Shown: one piece after another, positions 1-10,385 of the stretch | Layout: the number at the start of each line of letters is the position of its first letter | Position numbering within the stretch: position 1 is the first letter of the stretch | NCBI RefSeq assembly: GCF_042186555.1 | Contig: NC_133324.1 | Coordinates: forward strand, 1,434,081 to 1,498,080 | Direction of reading: 5' to 3' | DNA length: 64,000 bases | DNA from: Aquarana catesbeiana | Taxonomy: Eukaryota > Chordata > Amphibia > Anura > Ranidae | The notes under the pieces: model-generated | What the model saw: only the letters and a program-made list of their open reading frames with translations | The model's database searches: none | Told to the model about the DNA's origin: nothing | Translations under genes and position numbers: made by a program

Positions 1-1436
1 GTTTGGCCACTTCCGAGGGGGCATACCAGTTTGACCACTCCCATGGGGGGCGTCCAGTTTGACCACTTCCATGGGGGCGTACCAGTTTGGTCACTTCCAT
101 GGGGAATGTACAAGTTCGGCCACGTCCAAGGGGGACGTACCAGTTTGGCCACTTCCATGGGGGGCGTACCAGTTTGACCACTTCCATGGGGGGCGTCCCA
201 GTTTGACCACTTCCATGGGGGCATACCAGTTTGGCCACTTCCATGGGGGCGTACCAGTTTGGCCACTTCCATGGGGGGGGCGTCCCAGTTTGGCCACTTC
301 CATGGGGGACGTACAAGTTCGGCCACATCCAAGGGGGACGTACCAGTTTGGCCACTTCCATGGGGGCGTACCAGTTTGGCCACTTCCATGGGGGGGCGTC
401 CCAGTTTGGCCACTTCCATGGGGGACGTACAAGTTCGGCCACATCCAAGGGGGATGTACCAGTTTGACCACTTCCATGGGGGGTGTCCCAGTTTGACCAC
501 TTCCATGGGGGCTTCCCAGTTTGACCACTTCCATGGAGGCGTACCAGTTTGGCCACTTCCATTGGGACGTACAAGTTTGGCCACTTCCATGGAGGGCGTC
601 CCAGTTTGACCACTTCCATGGGGGCATACCAGTTTGGCCACTTCCATGGGGGACGTACAAGTTCGGCCACTTCTGAGGGGGCGTCCCAGTTTGACCACCT
701 CCGTGGGGGACGTACAAGTTCGGCCACTTCCGAGGGGGCGTACCAGTTTGACCACCTCCATGGGGGGGCGTCCCAGTTTGACCACTTCCATGGGGGCATA
801 CCAGTTTGGCCACTTCCATGGGGGACGTACAAGTTTGGCCACTTCCAAGGGGGCGTACCAGTTTGACCACTTCCATGGGGGGCGTCCCAGTTTGACCACT
901 TCCATGGGGGCGTCCCAGTTTGGTCACTTCCATGGGGGACGTACAAGTTCGGCCACGTCCAAGGGGGATGTACCAGTTTGGCTACTTCCATGGGGGGCCT
1001 ACCAGTTTGACCACTTCCATGGGGGGCGTCCCAGTTTGACCACTTCCATGGGGGCATACCAGTTTGGCCACTTCCATGGGGGCGTACCAGTTTGGCCACT
1101 TCCATGGGGGGCGTACCAATTTCGCCACTTCCATGGGGGGGCGTCCCAGTTTGGCCAGTTCCATGGGGGACGTACAAGTTCGGCCACGTCCAAGGGGGAC
1201 GTACCAGTTTGGCCACTTCCATGGGGGCGTACCAGGTTGACTACTTCCATGGGGGGAGTCCCAGTTTGGCCACTTACATGTGGTATGTATAAGTTTGGCC
1301 ACTTACATGTGGGATGTACCAGTTTGGCCACTTACATGTGGAACGTACCAGTTTGACCACTTCCATGGGGGACGTACAAGTTCAGCCACTTCCATGTGGG
1401 ATGTATAAGTTTGGCCACTTCCATGTGGGATGTACC
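1..1436 (+). repeat. Minisatellite A, first block (about 28-bp unit)
   Basis: Roughly 50 head-to-tail units with core ACCAGTTTGGCCACTTCC followed by ATGGGGG and a variable CGT, GCGT or ACGT joint. Sub-variants alternate along the block: CCCAGTTTGACC units, and AAGTTCGGCCAC units ending TCCAAGGGGG. The last units (about 1262-1430) drift to CACTTACATGTGG. All orientations here are the same. The unit rarely contains a stop codon, so long frames rich in GHFHGG or HGSGQTGTPP appear on both strands; these are by-products, not genes. The block ends against dispersed-repeat sequence at about 1437. The same satellite returns at 7858-15700. Confidence 0.95.
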
Positions 1437-1502
1437 CCCCCTCTAGCGACAACTTAGCTGACAACCATATAATTAACATGTTAGTCATTGCCGACCAGCC
1501 GC

Positions 1503-1957
1503 CGTCATTATACTGCGTCAGGTCGGCACAATCCCGCGAACCGTTGTAGCTGTACATTGGCTCCTTGAAGCAGGATAGCAGGCACACGCGTGTGCCTGCT
1601 GCATTACGGGGGTGCTGATGCTCGTGCGCGTTCGCGGGCATGAGAGGCAGAACAGGGACGTGGGTGTGTAAACACACAAATCCATGTTCTGTGAGGAGAG
1701 GAGAGGGAGATTGTGAGTTCCTAATAGCTAAGAACCACGATCTGTCATCTCTTATACTCAGTCCCTTCCCCCCACAGTTAGAACACACAGTCAGGGAACA
1801 CAGTTAACCCCTTGATCGCCCCCTAGTGCTAACCCCTTCCCTGCCAGTGACATTTACACAGTAATCAGTGCATTTTTATAGCACTGATCGCTGAATAATT
1901 GTCAATGGTTTAAAAAATGTGTCAAAAGTGTCCAATGTGCCCGCCTCCATCCCTATC
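1503..1957. repeat. Dispersed repeat D, partial copy 1
   Basis: This stretch aligns by eye to 6547-6945 over most of its length: the GTCATTATACTGCG opening, the AGCTGTACAT block, the CTGTTCTGTGAGGAGAGGAG block, the TTGATCGCCCCCTAGTG block and the GTGTCAAAAGTGTCCAAT block. It lacks the A+T-rich second half present in copy 2, and has an extra segment around 1583-1607 rich in ACACGCGTGTGC. No coding capacity is recognisable. From memory the family is common in ranid frog sequence; its class is not determined. Confidence 0.75.
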
Positions 1958-2396
1958 ATTAGTTAAAAACGGGGACAGAGAGAGGTGGGACTTTAAATGA
2001 AGCACACAGCAAGTAAAAAAGTTGGTCAAGCGACTGGGAAATAAAGTTTATTGTAGTAAAGTAGTCTGTAATCCACTACAAAACATTTTAGGCATCAAGC
2101 CTCAACATAGTAAACCTTAGATTAAATGGACATAGGGTATATAATGAACCACAATCACAGACATATACAAAGACATATACATGTAATAGGGACAAACAGT
2201 GACAATCAATACATATAGTACATAGGTCATGATAGTAGGAACTGAGGTAATCTGTATGGCTTCCTAGAATAAATAAAATGACAGATAATAGAGATATGGT
2301 CATATATTATCTTGATATTCCATGATTGAAGTGGAGGTAAAAAAATTGATAAAAATCTCGACGCGTTTCGCGGCGGCCTGATGAGCGGCTGTGATG
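1958..2396. other. Noncoding stretch, no gene seen
   Basis: A+T-rich sequence with no recognisable coding, RNA gene or repeat match inside the window. A short C+G-rich block at about 2357-2395 (ACGCGTTTCGCGGCGG then CCTGATGAGC) stands out. It sits exactly where similarity to the right LTR of the neighbouring gypsy element stops, so the region probably belongs to another element that truncated the left LTR. Confidence 0.5.
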
Positions 2397-2481
2397 CCAC
2401 AAAAATGTAACTAAAAGAGGAATATAGCAATAACAGGGTGAATGTGGACAGAAAAGGTCCCTGCAGCCAGTGTCCACTACA
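2397..2481 (-). repeat. Left (3') LTR remnant of the Gmr1-like element
   Basis: About 75 bp (2400-2475) match 7567-7641 in the right LTR, including AATAGCAATAACAGGGTG and GGTCCCTGCAGCCAGTGTC. Similarity ends abruptly at about 2396. On the minus strand the LTR would begin TGTAGTGGACACTGG, against TGCCCCAGACACTGG in the right copy. The remaining several hundred bases expected of this LTR are absent, replaced by unrelated sequence. Confidence 0.75.
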
Positions 2482-2498
2482 GTGCCCCCCCCTGTCCC
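2482..2498 (-). promoter_or_regulatory. Polypurine tract of the Gmr1-like element
   Basis: On the minus strand the sequence immediately before the left LTR is GGGACAGGGGGGGGCAC, a purine run in the position expected for the plus-strand primer of an LTR retrotransposon. The position next to the LTR boundary supports the call. Confidence 0.7.
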
Positions 2499-2532
2499 AT
2501 AGTCCGGCAGACCCAGCTAGATCCACCACGGG

Positions 2533-2960
2533 TCAGCTTGGAGCTGTCCTGGAGAGTTGAGTTTGCCGGGAAAGCCCATCAGCATTCCCATCCTGCTTTC
2601 CTGGCCGATACTGGATGGTAAAATTGTAGGACTGCAGGGCCAAGCTCCATCGTAACAAACGTCCATTATCCCCGGAGAACCGATTAAGCCAGATTAATGG
2701 ATTGTGGTCAGTGGGCACCGTAAAAGATCGTCCGTAGAGATAAGATTGGAATTTCTTGAGAGCCCACACCACGAAAAAACACTCCTTCTCCACGGCTGCA
2801 TAACCAACTTCCCTGGGTAGCAGCTTCCGACTGATGTAGGCCACTGGGTGCTCACCGCCATCAGGTCCTACTTGGCTCAGTACTGCCCCCAGACCGAATG
2901 TAGAGGCATCTGTGTGGACACAAAAACGTTTGGTTGGGTCAGGGGCAGCTAGAACAGGAG
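2533..2960 (-). pseudogene. RNase H domain of Gmr1-like pol
   Basis: The open part (2844-2533) carries AYISRKLLPRE, an E-K-E segment at GYAAVEKECFFVVWALKKF, TDHNPL and a QYRPGKQDGNADGLSR tail, all typical of the RNase H that follows gypsy reverse transcriptase. The first catalytic-type aspartate (TDAS, codon at 2908-2910) lies just upstream in the same frame. In the element this domain digests the RNA of RNA:DNA hybrids during reverse transcription. It is cut off from the RT by frameshifts between about 3130 and 3390. It ends the pol region; the polypurine tract and LTR follow directly. Confidence 0.8.
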
Positions 2961-3239
2961 CTGAAGTTAGTGCATTCTTTAATCGTTGGAAGGCAGCTTC
3001 ACACTCGGGGGACCACAGTACCTGTCGGGGAAGGTGCTTCTTAGTCAGGTCTGTCAGGGGCTTAGCGATGGAACTATATCCTGGGAAAAACTTCCTATAG
3101 TACCCAGCTGTGCTGGAGAATGCCAGGACCTGGGTTTTAGTACGGGAGGTTCAGCCACGTCTTAGCAGGCTAGGGTCGTTGTTGTCCACTGCCTACTCGA
3201 TGTCCAAGGTACTGTACCTCTGACATCCCTATGCTGCAT

Positions 3240-4040
3240 TTTTCTGGCTTAAGGGTTAGTCCTGCAGCCTTGATGCGGTCTAACATGACACCCAGGTGAA
3301 CCAGATGGTCCTCCCAGGTATCACTGTAGTTCGCAATGTTGTCCAGATATGCACAAGCATAGTCCTGGAGGCCATCGAGGAGTCGATCTACAGTACCATC
3401 CTCTGGAAAGTCGCTGGTGCATGCTTCATCCCAAATGGCATTACTTTAGACTGGTATAGGCCAAACGGGGTAAAGAATGCCGACTTCGGAATAGATTCCG
3501 TATCCAGAGGAATTTGCCAGTACCCTTTGCATAGGTCGAGGGTTGTCAGGAATTTTCCCCGAGCAATGCGATCTAACAGATCATCCACCCGGGGCATAGG
3601 GTAAGCATCAGTGGTGGTGCACTCATTTAATTTGCGATAGTCTACGCAGAAGCAAGTCGTGCCATCCCACTTCGGTACAAGGACCACCGGGGTAGCCCAG
3701 GGGTTGCTGGATGGCTCAATGACTCCCAACTCAAGCATCTCCTTAATCTCACGACACATTCCCTCTCTCACTGCGTCAGGTATCCGGTAAGCCGCCTGTC
3801 TTAGTGGCAGTTGTCCCGGGATCTCCGTACGGTGCACTGCCATAGTAGTGTACCCAGGGACTGTGGAGAACATTTCCCTTCTCTGACTAAGGACCTGTCT
3901 AGCTTGTTCTCTCTGCGTCGGCCCTAGCTGGTCGTCAAGCTTTATCGTCTCTATCCCTGCAGTAATCCTATTTAGCTCCGGGAGCTCCGGCAGGGGAAGG
4001 TTCTCAGAATCTTCCACAGCTGGAGCACATATAGCGGCTA
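3240..4040 (-). pseudogene. Reverse transcriptase of Gmr1-like pol
   Basis: Motifs in order on the minus strand are LELGVIEPSSNPWATPVVLV, FCVDYRKLN, YPMPRVDDLLDRI, LTTLDLCKGYWQI (first catalytic aspartate), and VMPFGMKHAPATFQRM. The frame then meets TAG at 3388-3390. The next part continues in another frame and carries the active-site box as YLDN at 3338-3349 rather than YxDD, so the second catalytic aspartate is an asparagine. Further down, KPEKC and YLGH motifs can be read before more frame breaks. This domain copies the element RNA into DNA; here it cannot be functional. Confidence 0.85.
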
Positions 4041-4049
4041 CCTCTCCTG

Positions 4050-5110
4050 ATCTTTCCCAGTATGCTTTCAACATGTTCACATGAAAGGTCCGTCGGACTC
4101 TTTCATCTGAACATTTAGCCACTAGGTAGGTCATGTCACAGAACTTTGCCACAACCCGGTAAGGTCCCTGCCAAGTGGCCTGTAACTTGTCCTGCCTGGT
4201 TGGCCTAAGGGCAAGAACCTTCTGCCCAACCTCCAGAGTGCGGTTCCGAGCAGTACGATTGTACCATCATTTCTGCCGCCTCTGGGAAGCCCGAAGGCTC
4301 TCTTGGACAGTGTCTGTGAGCTCCTTCAGTCTGTCCCTAAACTCAAGAAAATATGCTACGATAGAGGACCCTTGGGGATCAATTCCCCCTTCCCAGTGGG
4401 CTCTGACTAGATCTTGGGGCCCCCTCACCTGCCTCCCATACAGTAACTCAAATGGGGAGAACCCAGTAGATTACTGCAGCACCTCCCGATAAGCAAAGAG
4501 AAGGTGTGGCAGATATCTCTCCCAATCCCTGTGAGAGGTTGTGAATATCCCAAGCAGCTGTTTCAGTGTTCCATTGAACCTCTCACACAGTTCGTTGGTC
4601 TGGGGGTTATAAGGAGAAATCTGTAGGGGCTTTATCCCACAGAGCCTCCATAACTGCTGAGTGAGGTCAGCAGTGAACTGGGTCCCCTGGTCATAGATGA
4701 TTTCCCGAGGGAAACCCACCCTGGCAAAGATCTGGAGCAAGGCATCAGCCACGGTTTCTGCGTGGATATTTGCCAGGGGAATGGCCTCCGGGTACCAGGT
4801 GGCAGAATCCACCACAGTAAGGATATATCTCTTCCCAAAAGGACTAGGTTGGGGCAATGGTCCTACCAAATCTACGGCAATGCAGCTAATGGGTTCATCA
4901 ATGTTAGGTAAAGGGTGTAGGGGAGCTTTCAGTGGGCCCCCATGCTTACCCACCCGCTGACATGTGTCACAGGTCTGGCAATACTGTCAGACATCCCCCG
5001 TAATCCCTGGCCAATAAAACAACTGAGTCAGATGCTGGAGGGTCCGGGTCATCCCCAGGTGTCCGGCTAAGGGTATATCATGCCCAATGCGCAGCAGGTC
5101 ATGCTGATAT
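4050..5110 (-). pseudogene. Integrase of Gmr1-like pol (zinc finger, DDE core, C-terminal module)
   Basis: The HHCC zinc finger begins in the frame that ends at 4987 (GHDIPLAGHLGMTR, HLTQLFYWPGI); its two-cysteine half follows the TGA at 4987-4989 in the same frame. The core (4953-4471) has the three expected acidic residues in AVDLVGP, YDQGTQF and ELCERFNG, with SPYNPQTN between. After a TAA at 4471-4473 and a TGA at 4267-4269 the C-terminal part shows a GPYRVVAKF-type GPY/F module and RRTFHVNMLKAY near 4175-4060. The integrase inserts element DNA into the genome. Its position before RT identifies the Gmr1 group. All stops are single-codon changes in one continuous frame. Confidence 0.85.
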
Positions 5111-5790
5111 TTCTGAGGAGCAAACAGCTGCCGCTTGGGCAGATGGGAGGCTGTCTTTCCCTCAGTTACCCAATAAAGTAATTCCTGGACCCACTCTACC
5201 CGCACCCCCTCCAACCCCCCAGGGTCCAATCCTGCTCTTTCCCTATAGCTAGCTAGGGAAGGGTCGCTGAGAGTTGCCTGAGCAAAGTCTTGGGGAGAAG
5301 CCCAAGTCCAGGTAGGAATAGCTGGGGTAGTACAGTCTAGGTCAGGGGTGACAGGTCTTACTTGGGTCCCGTCCTTGAGGGAGCGCACCTCCATCCGGGC
5401 TTGCTGGCGGGTGGTAACAGGGTAGGCTTCCGGGGATACATCCAGGGAGAAGGCTGAATTTAAATGTCCCAAATCGTTGCCCAACAAAACCTCTGCAGGT
5501 AAGTTGTGCATTATTTCAACTTCCACTTCTTTGGCCCCTGAACCCCAATCAAGGTGAACCCTGGCAGTGGGGACCCGCATAACATTTCCCCCGGCCACCC
5601 GTACAGCCACAGACCGTCCCGTCTGCTCTGCCGAGGTTATCATCCGGGACTGTATCAAGGTAATAGTAGCTCCCGTGTCCCGCAGTCCCTGGGCAGCCCG
5701 ACCACACGGCTTGTCGATGGTGCAAACGATTATCCGTAGCGGCAGCTTGCACAGGGTCTGCCTCATGTAGAATTCCAATATTCTCCTCAC
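5000..5790 (-). pseudogene. Aspartic protease and linker of Gmr1-like pol
   Basis: The retroviral-type active site DTGATITLI sits about 37 residues into the open frame, followed by a protease-like second half ending AEVLLGNDLGHL. The aspartic protease would cleave the Gag and Gag-Pol polyproteins. The linker (YRERAGLDPGG to LPKRQLFAPQ) leads into the integrase zinc finger. The frame overlaps the gag frame by about 240 nt in a different register, which suits a frameshift-expressed pol, although the exact gag stop is uncertain because the overlap could also come from an old indel. Confidence 0.75.
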
Positions 5791-6310
5791 TTGGGTAAGT
5801 CACATCATCTCTCTCCAAACAGTGTGCAGCAGCCCGGGCAGGTCCAAGGGGCCTGTTGTTCCGCGCGTCCTGGGAAACATTCTGCGGACAATACCTCCTA
5901 ACATGCCCTGCTTGGTTGCATCTGTAGCAGAGGTCCCCCTTCCCTCGTGAAGATGGTAGCTGAGTGGGACAGGAGATTGATGGCTGGTGTGGAGGGGCAG
6001 CACTCCCCAGAATGTTGGGGACAGGCCGAGCTGGGGTCTTAGGCACTGGTTGTAAAGTCCACCTTGAATCCACGTATTGGTCAGCTAGGGTGGCAGCTTC
6101 ATCTACTGTGATTGGCCGCTGATCCTTTACCCAGCCTCTAACTTCATGTGGGGTATGATCGTAGAATTGTTCCAGGAGGATTAGCTGGAGCGCATCTGCC
6201 ATGGTAACAGCTTGACGCCCGGTCATCCAACTGTCCGCTGCTTGGGTCATTTGATGAGCCCATTCTGTGTAAGGCTCTCTCTCCTTTCGGCGGAGGTTGC
6301 GAAACCTCAA
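5549..6310 (-). pseudogene. gag remnant with SCAN-like capsid segment and CCHC zinc knuckle
   Basis: The first about 85 residues (RFRNLRRKEREPYTEWAHQ, LILLEQFYDHTPHEVRGWV, DEAATLADQY) follow the SCAN-domain pattern: an RF..LR start, LxLLEQF, P-E-V..WV, EA..LA. This matches the published idea that vertebrate SCAN domains derive from the capsid C-terminal domain of Gmr1-like elements. A single zinc knuckle CYRCNQAGHVRRYC (C-x2-C-x4-H-x4-C) follows at about residue 130 and would bind element RNA. There is no ATG at the start and an in-frame TAG lies four codons upstream. Only about 45 nt separate the frame from the LTR, so the N-terminal half of Gag has been lost. Confidence 0.8.
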
Positions 6311-6336
6311 ACGTTGTGCCTAGGCAAGAGGAAGCA

Positions 6337-6355
6337 TCCCACAGCTTACCACCAA
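6337..6355 (-). promoter_or_regulatory. Putative primer-binding site of the Gmr1-like element
   Basis: Right after the LTR end, the minus strand reads TTGGTGGTAAGCTGTGGGA. A TGG start is usual for LTR elements primed by the CCA end of a tRNA. The LTR element at 34049 has the closely related TTGGTGGCAAGCAGCGGGA in the same place, which supports the assignment. The tRNA was not identified. Confidence 0.6.
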
Positions 6356-6356
6356 T

Positions 6357-7647
6357 TGTGACGGATCCTATCCCACACTCCGCTGAGTGCTTCCGTCAGT
6401 AATACCTCTTCCTCCAGTCTGACCATCAGAGAGATATATTAATTATAGCGGCATTGAATACAAGGCTAGGCGGTAATAGCTTGTACGAATCTTGAATGAT
6501 TTACTGGACAGCATACAGCTTTTTTTTACACCTTTTAACACAAGGGGTCATTATACTGCGGCAGGTCGGCACGATCCCGCGACCTGTCGTAGCTGTACAT
6601 CGGCTCCATGAAGCGGGATAGCGGGGGGGTGCCGATGCTCGTGCGCAATCGCGGGCACGAGAGGCAGAACAGGGACGCGTCTGTGTAAACACACAAATCC
6701 CTGTTCTGTGAGGAGAGGAGATCTAGGAACCACGATCTGTCATCTCCTATAGTCAGTCCCCCTCCCCCCACAGTTAGAACACACACAGTCAGGGAACACA
6801 TTTAACCACTTGATCGCCCCCTAGTGTTAACCCCTTCCCTGCCAGTGACAGTTAGTAATCAGTGCATTTTTATAGCACTGATCACTGAATAATTGTCAAT
6901 GGTTTCAAAAATGTGTCAAAAGTGTCCAATCTGCCCGCCATAATGTCGCGGTCACGATAAAAATCGCAGATCGCCGCCATTACTAGTAAAAAAAAAAATA
7001 ATAATAATAAAAATGCCATAAATCTATCCCCTATTTTGTAGACGCTATAACTTTTACGCAAACCAATCAATATACGCTTATTGCGATTTTTATTACTAAA
7101 AATATGTAGAAGAATACGTATCGGCCAAAATTGAGGAAAAAATTAGTTTTTTAAAAAAAAAATCGGGGGTATTTAATTATAGCAAAAACTACAAAATATT
7201 ATGCTTTTTTTTCAAAATTGTCGCTCTTTTTTGTTCATAGCGCAAAAAATAAAAAACGCAAATCAAATACACCAAAAGAAAGCTCTATTTGTGGGAGATA
7301 AAGGATGTCAATTTTGTTTGGGTACAACGTCACACGACCGCGCAATTGTCAGTTAAAGCAACGCAGTGCTGAATCGCAAAAAATGGCCTGGTCATTGAGC
7401 ATCTTCCGGGGGGCTGAAGTGGTTAATTGATACAGCACTTATGGCAGCCCAGGTGACCAGACAGTGCGGCTCCGGAGGCCAATGTGACCAGCTCTTTCAA
7501 TGATCATTTATTGTTCAGACTTAAACAAAGAATAGTCTTTGGGCAAATCCAAGAAAACAGTCTCTCAAAAATGTAACAAAAAGAGGAAAATAGCAATAAC
7601 AGGGTGAATGTGGGCAGAACAGGTCCCTGCAGCCAGTGTCTGGGGCA
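6357..7647 (-). repeat. Right (5') LTR of the Gmr1-like element, interrupted
   Basis: The LTR occupies 6357 to about 6544 and about 7427-7647, split by dispersed repeat D. On the minus strand it begins near TGCCCCAGACACTGG and ends GATCCGTCACA. Blocks such as CCGCTGAGTGCTTCCGTC and CAATGTGACCAGCTC are shared in altered form with the LTRs at 18867-19748 and 34049-34836, which links the three loci to one extended family. Confidence 0.7.
6545..7426. repeat. Dispersed repeat D, copy 2 (most complete)
   Basis: The first part aligns to 1503-1957. The A+T-rich second half continues through CCGCCATAATGTCGCGG, long A/T runs and a closing block ACGACCGCGCAATTGTCA to GGGCTGAAGTGGTTAA. The closing block recurs at 15716-15863. 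It lies inside the right LTR of the Gmr1-like element, so it inserted after that element. No coding capacity is evident; it could be a non-autonomous DNA transposon, but the termini and target duplication are not clear to me. Confidence 0.7.
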
Positions 7648-7857
7648 AACCATATCAGGGAAGAATCAAGCTTTCAACCTCTCTAACATACCTGACATTC
7701 ATTCAGAATATTTTATTTCCTCTTTAGGCGGGTTCCTCCAACATTCTGGTAAAACTTGATTCTCCAGACTTTCTTCAGAACTCGGTTACATCCAGCAATC
7801 ATTTACAAAGCTCTGTCTACGTCGATAGATGAGCAAATCTTTCCAGGTTCAATTCAA
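7648..7857. other. Short unique-looking stretch, no gene seen
   Basis: About 210 bp between the Gmr1-like LTR and minisatellite A. I see no open frame of note, no repeat match within the window and no RNA gene. Confidence 0.5.
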
Positions 7858-7997
7858 GGTTGGCCACTTCCATGGGGGGCGTACCAGTTTGGCCACTTCC
7901 ATGGGGGCGTCCCAGTTTGACCACTTCCATGGGGGGCGTACCAGTTTGACCACTTCCATGGGGGGCGTACCAGTTTGGCCACTTTCATGGGGGACGT
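7858..7997 (+). repeat. Minisatellite A, short block
   Basis: Five units of the same about 28-bp repeat as at 1-1436 (GGCCACTTCCATGGGGGGCG type), ending exactly at the start of the MITE at 7998. Confidence 0.95.
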
Positions 7998-8164
7998 AGG
8001 GTTGCCACATCATCCCTTTAATCCAGGACACATATGAATTACTCGGGTTCTGAGGCTGATTTAATGCAGATAAGGCACCAAGTGAGTTTAATTACCACCT
8101 TTATCAGCCACAGAACCTGTGTAATTAATGTGCGTCCTGGATTAAAGGGATGACGTGGGACCCC
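7998..8164. mobile_element. MITE M, complete copy without satellite inside
   Basis: About 165 bp with long terminal inverted repeats: it opens AGGGTTGCCACATCATCC then CTTTAATCCAGGAC, and closes with GTCCTGGATTAAAGG and GATGACGTGG. The interior contains GGCTGATTTAATGCAGATAAG and GAGTTTAATTACCACC. It has no coding capacity, so it is a miniature inverted-repeat element moved by an unknown transposase. It is the reference copy for the satellite-filled derivatives at 8971-13643. Minisatellite A abuts both ends. Confidence 0.8.
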
Positions 8165-8970
8165 CATGGTGTAACAGTTTGGCCACTTCCATGTAGGACG
8201 TACCAGTTTGGCCACTTCCATGGGGGGCGTACCAGTTTGGCCACTTCCATGGGGGACTTACCAGTTTGGCCACTTCCATGGGGGACTTACCAGTTTGGCC
8301 ACTTCCATGTAGGACGTACCAGTTTGGCCACTTCCATGGGGGGCGTACCAGTTTGGCCACTTCCATGGGGGACTTACCAGTTTGGCCACTTCCATGGGGG
8401 ACTTACCAGTTTGGCCACTTCCATGGGGGACTTGCCAGTTTGGCCACTTCCATGGGGAACTTACCAGTTTGGCCACTTCCATGGGGGGCGTCCCAGTTTG
8501 ACCACTTCCATGGGGGGGTGTACCAGTTTGGCCACTTCCATGGGTGGAGTACCAGTTTGGCCACTTCCATGGGGGGTGTACCAGTTTGGCCATTTCCATG
8601 GGGGGTACCAGTTTGGCCACTTCCATGGGGGACGTACCAGTTTGGCCACTGCCATGGGGGATGTACCAGTTTGGCCAATTCCTTGGGGGGTCGTACCAAA
8701 CTGGTAAGTCCCCCATGGAAGTGGCTAAACTAGTACATACCCCATGGAAGTGGCCAAACTAGTACGCCCCCCATGGAAGTGGCCAAACTGGTACGCCCCC
8801 CACAGAAATGGCCAATCTGGTACACCCCCCATGGAAGTGGCCAAACTAGTACGCCCCCCATGGAAGTGGCCAAACTGGTACGCCCCCCATGGAAGTGGCC
8901 AAACTGGTACGCCCCCCATGGAAGTGGTCAAACTGGGACGCCCTCCATAGAAGTGGCCTAACTGGTACGT

Positions 8971-9540
8971 CCTAGGGTTGCCACATCATCCCTTTAATCC
9001 AGGACGCACATTAATTACACATTAATTACACAGGTTCTGTTTGGCCACTTCCATGGGGAGTGTACCAGTTTGGCCACTTCCATGGGGACGTACCAGTTTG
9101 GTCACTACCATGGGGTATGTACCAGTTTGGCCACTTTCTTGGGGGACTTATCAGTTTGGCCACTTTCATAGGGGGTGTACTAGTTTGGCTATTTCCATGG
9201 GGGGGGCGTACCAGTTTGGCCACTTCCATGGGGGACATACCAGTTTGGTCACTTCCATGGGGGGGCATATAACTTCAGCCACTGCCATGGGGGATGTACT
9301 AGTTTGGCCACTTCCATGGGGTACGTACCAGTTTAGCCACTTTCATGGGGGGTCGTACCAGTTTGGCCGTTTCAATGGGGGGTCATACCAGTTTGGCCAC
9401 TTCCATGGGGGGTCGTACCAGTTTGGCCACTTCCATGGGGAACTTACCCAATGGGGTGATTAAATACCACCACCAAATGCCACAGAACCTGTGTAATTAA
9501 TGTGCATCCTTGATTAAAGGGATGATGTGGCAACCCTAGG
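8971..9540. mobile_element. Composite MITE M unit 1 filled with minisatellite A
   Basis: A left terminus CCTAGGGTTGCCACATC through ACACAGGTTCTG is followed by about 420 bp of forward minisatellite A. Then come TTAAATACCACCACC and the right terminus, the reverse complement of the left, ending GGCAACCCTAGG. The middle of the plain copy at 7998 has been replaced by the satellite. The left terminus carries a short duplication of ATTAATTACAC. Confidence 0.75.
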
Positions 9541-9732
9541 ACGTACCAGTTTGGCCACTTCCATGTGGGACGTATCAGTTTGGCCACTTCCATGGGGGGC
9601 ACCCCAGTTTGACCACTTCCATTGGGGGCATCCCAGTTTGGCCACTTCCATGGGGGGCGTACCAGTTTGGCCACTTCCATGGGGGGTCGTACCAGTTTGG
9701 CCACTTCCATGGGGAACTTACCCAATGGGGTG

Positions 9733-9814
9733 ATTAAATACCACCACCAAATGCCACAGAACCTGTGTAATTAATGTGCATCCTTGATTAAAGGGATGAT
9801 GTGGCAACCCTAGG
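9733..9814. repeat. Isolated right terminus of MITE M
   Basis: ATTAAATACCACCACC to GGCAACCCTAGG with satellite on both sides and no matching left terminus nearby. It closes a 274-bp block (9541-9814) that largely repeats the end of composite unit 1. Confidence 0.8.
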
Positions 9815-10385
9815 ACGTACCAGTTTGGCCACTTCCATGTGGGACGTATCAGTTTGGCCACTTCCATGGGGGGCACCCCAGTTTGGCCACTTCCATGGGG
9901 GGCGTCCCAGTTTGACCACTTCCATGGGGGGGTGTACCAGTTTGGCCACTTCCATGGGTGGAGTACCAGTTTGGCCACTTCCATGGGGGGTGTACCAGTT
10001 TGGCCATTTCCATGGGGGGGTACCAGTTTGGCCACTTCCATGGGGGACGTACCAGTTTGGCCACTGCCATGGGGGATGTACCAGTTTGGCCAATTCCTTG
10101 GGGGGTCGTACCAAACTGGTAAGTCCCCCATGGAAGTGGCTAAACTGGTACATACCCCATGGAAGTGGCCAAACTAGTACGCCCCCCATGGAAGTGGCCA
10201 AACTGGTACGCCCCCCACAGAAATGGCCAAACTGGTACACCCCCCATGGAAGTGGCCAAACTAGTACGCCCCCCATGGAAGTGGCCAAACTGGTACGCCC
10301 CCCATGGAAGTGGCCAAACTGGTACGCCCCCCATGGAAGTGGTCAAACTGGGATGCCCTCCATAGAAGTGGCCTAACTGGTACGT

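Larger units (their letters stand above)
2397..7647 (-). mobile_element. Gmr1-like Ty3/gypsy LTR retrotransposon, degraded
   Basis: Reading down the minus strand, the order is right LTR, putative primer site, gag with a CCHC knuckle, protease (DTGA), integrase zinc finger and DDE core, integrase C-terminal module, reverse transcriptase, RNase H, polypurine tract, left LTR remnant. Integrase ahead of reverse transcriptase is the copia-like order known for the Gmr1 group of deuterostome Ty3/gypsy elements, not the usual gypsy order. The protease-integrase-RT frame is broken by in-frame stops at 4987-4989, 4471-4473, 4267-4269 and 3388-3390 and by frameshifts after that. The gag 5' end is missing. 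The left LTR keeps only about 85 bp; the right LTR carries a nested repeat. This is a dead copy. Confidence 0.85.

Noticed and set aside
1..1436. Long frames on both strands with HFHGG or HGSGQTGTPP repeats, as possible repetitive proteins
   Set aside because: They follow the 28-bp tandem unit through all frames and strands with no start context or domain; same for 7858-15700.
2350..2400. Possible hammerhead ribozyme core (CTGATGAG near CGAAACG)
   Set aside because: CTGATGAG is on the plus strand while CGAAAC is on the minus strand, so no single strand has both conserved core elements.
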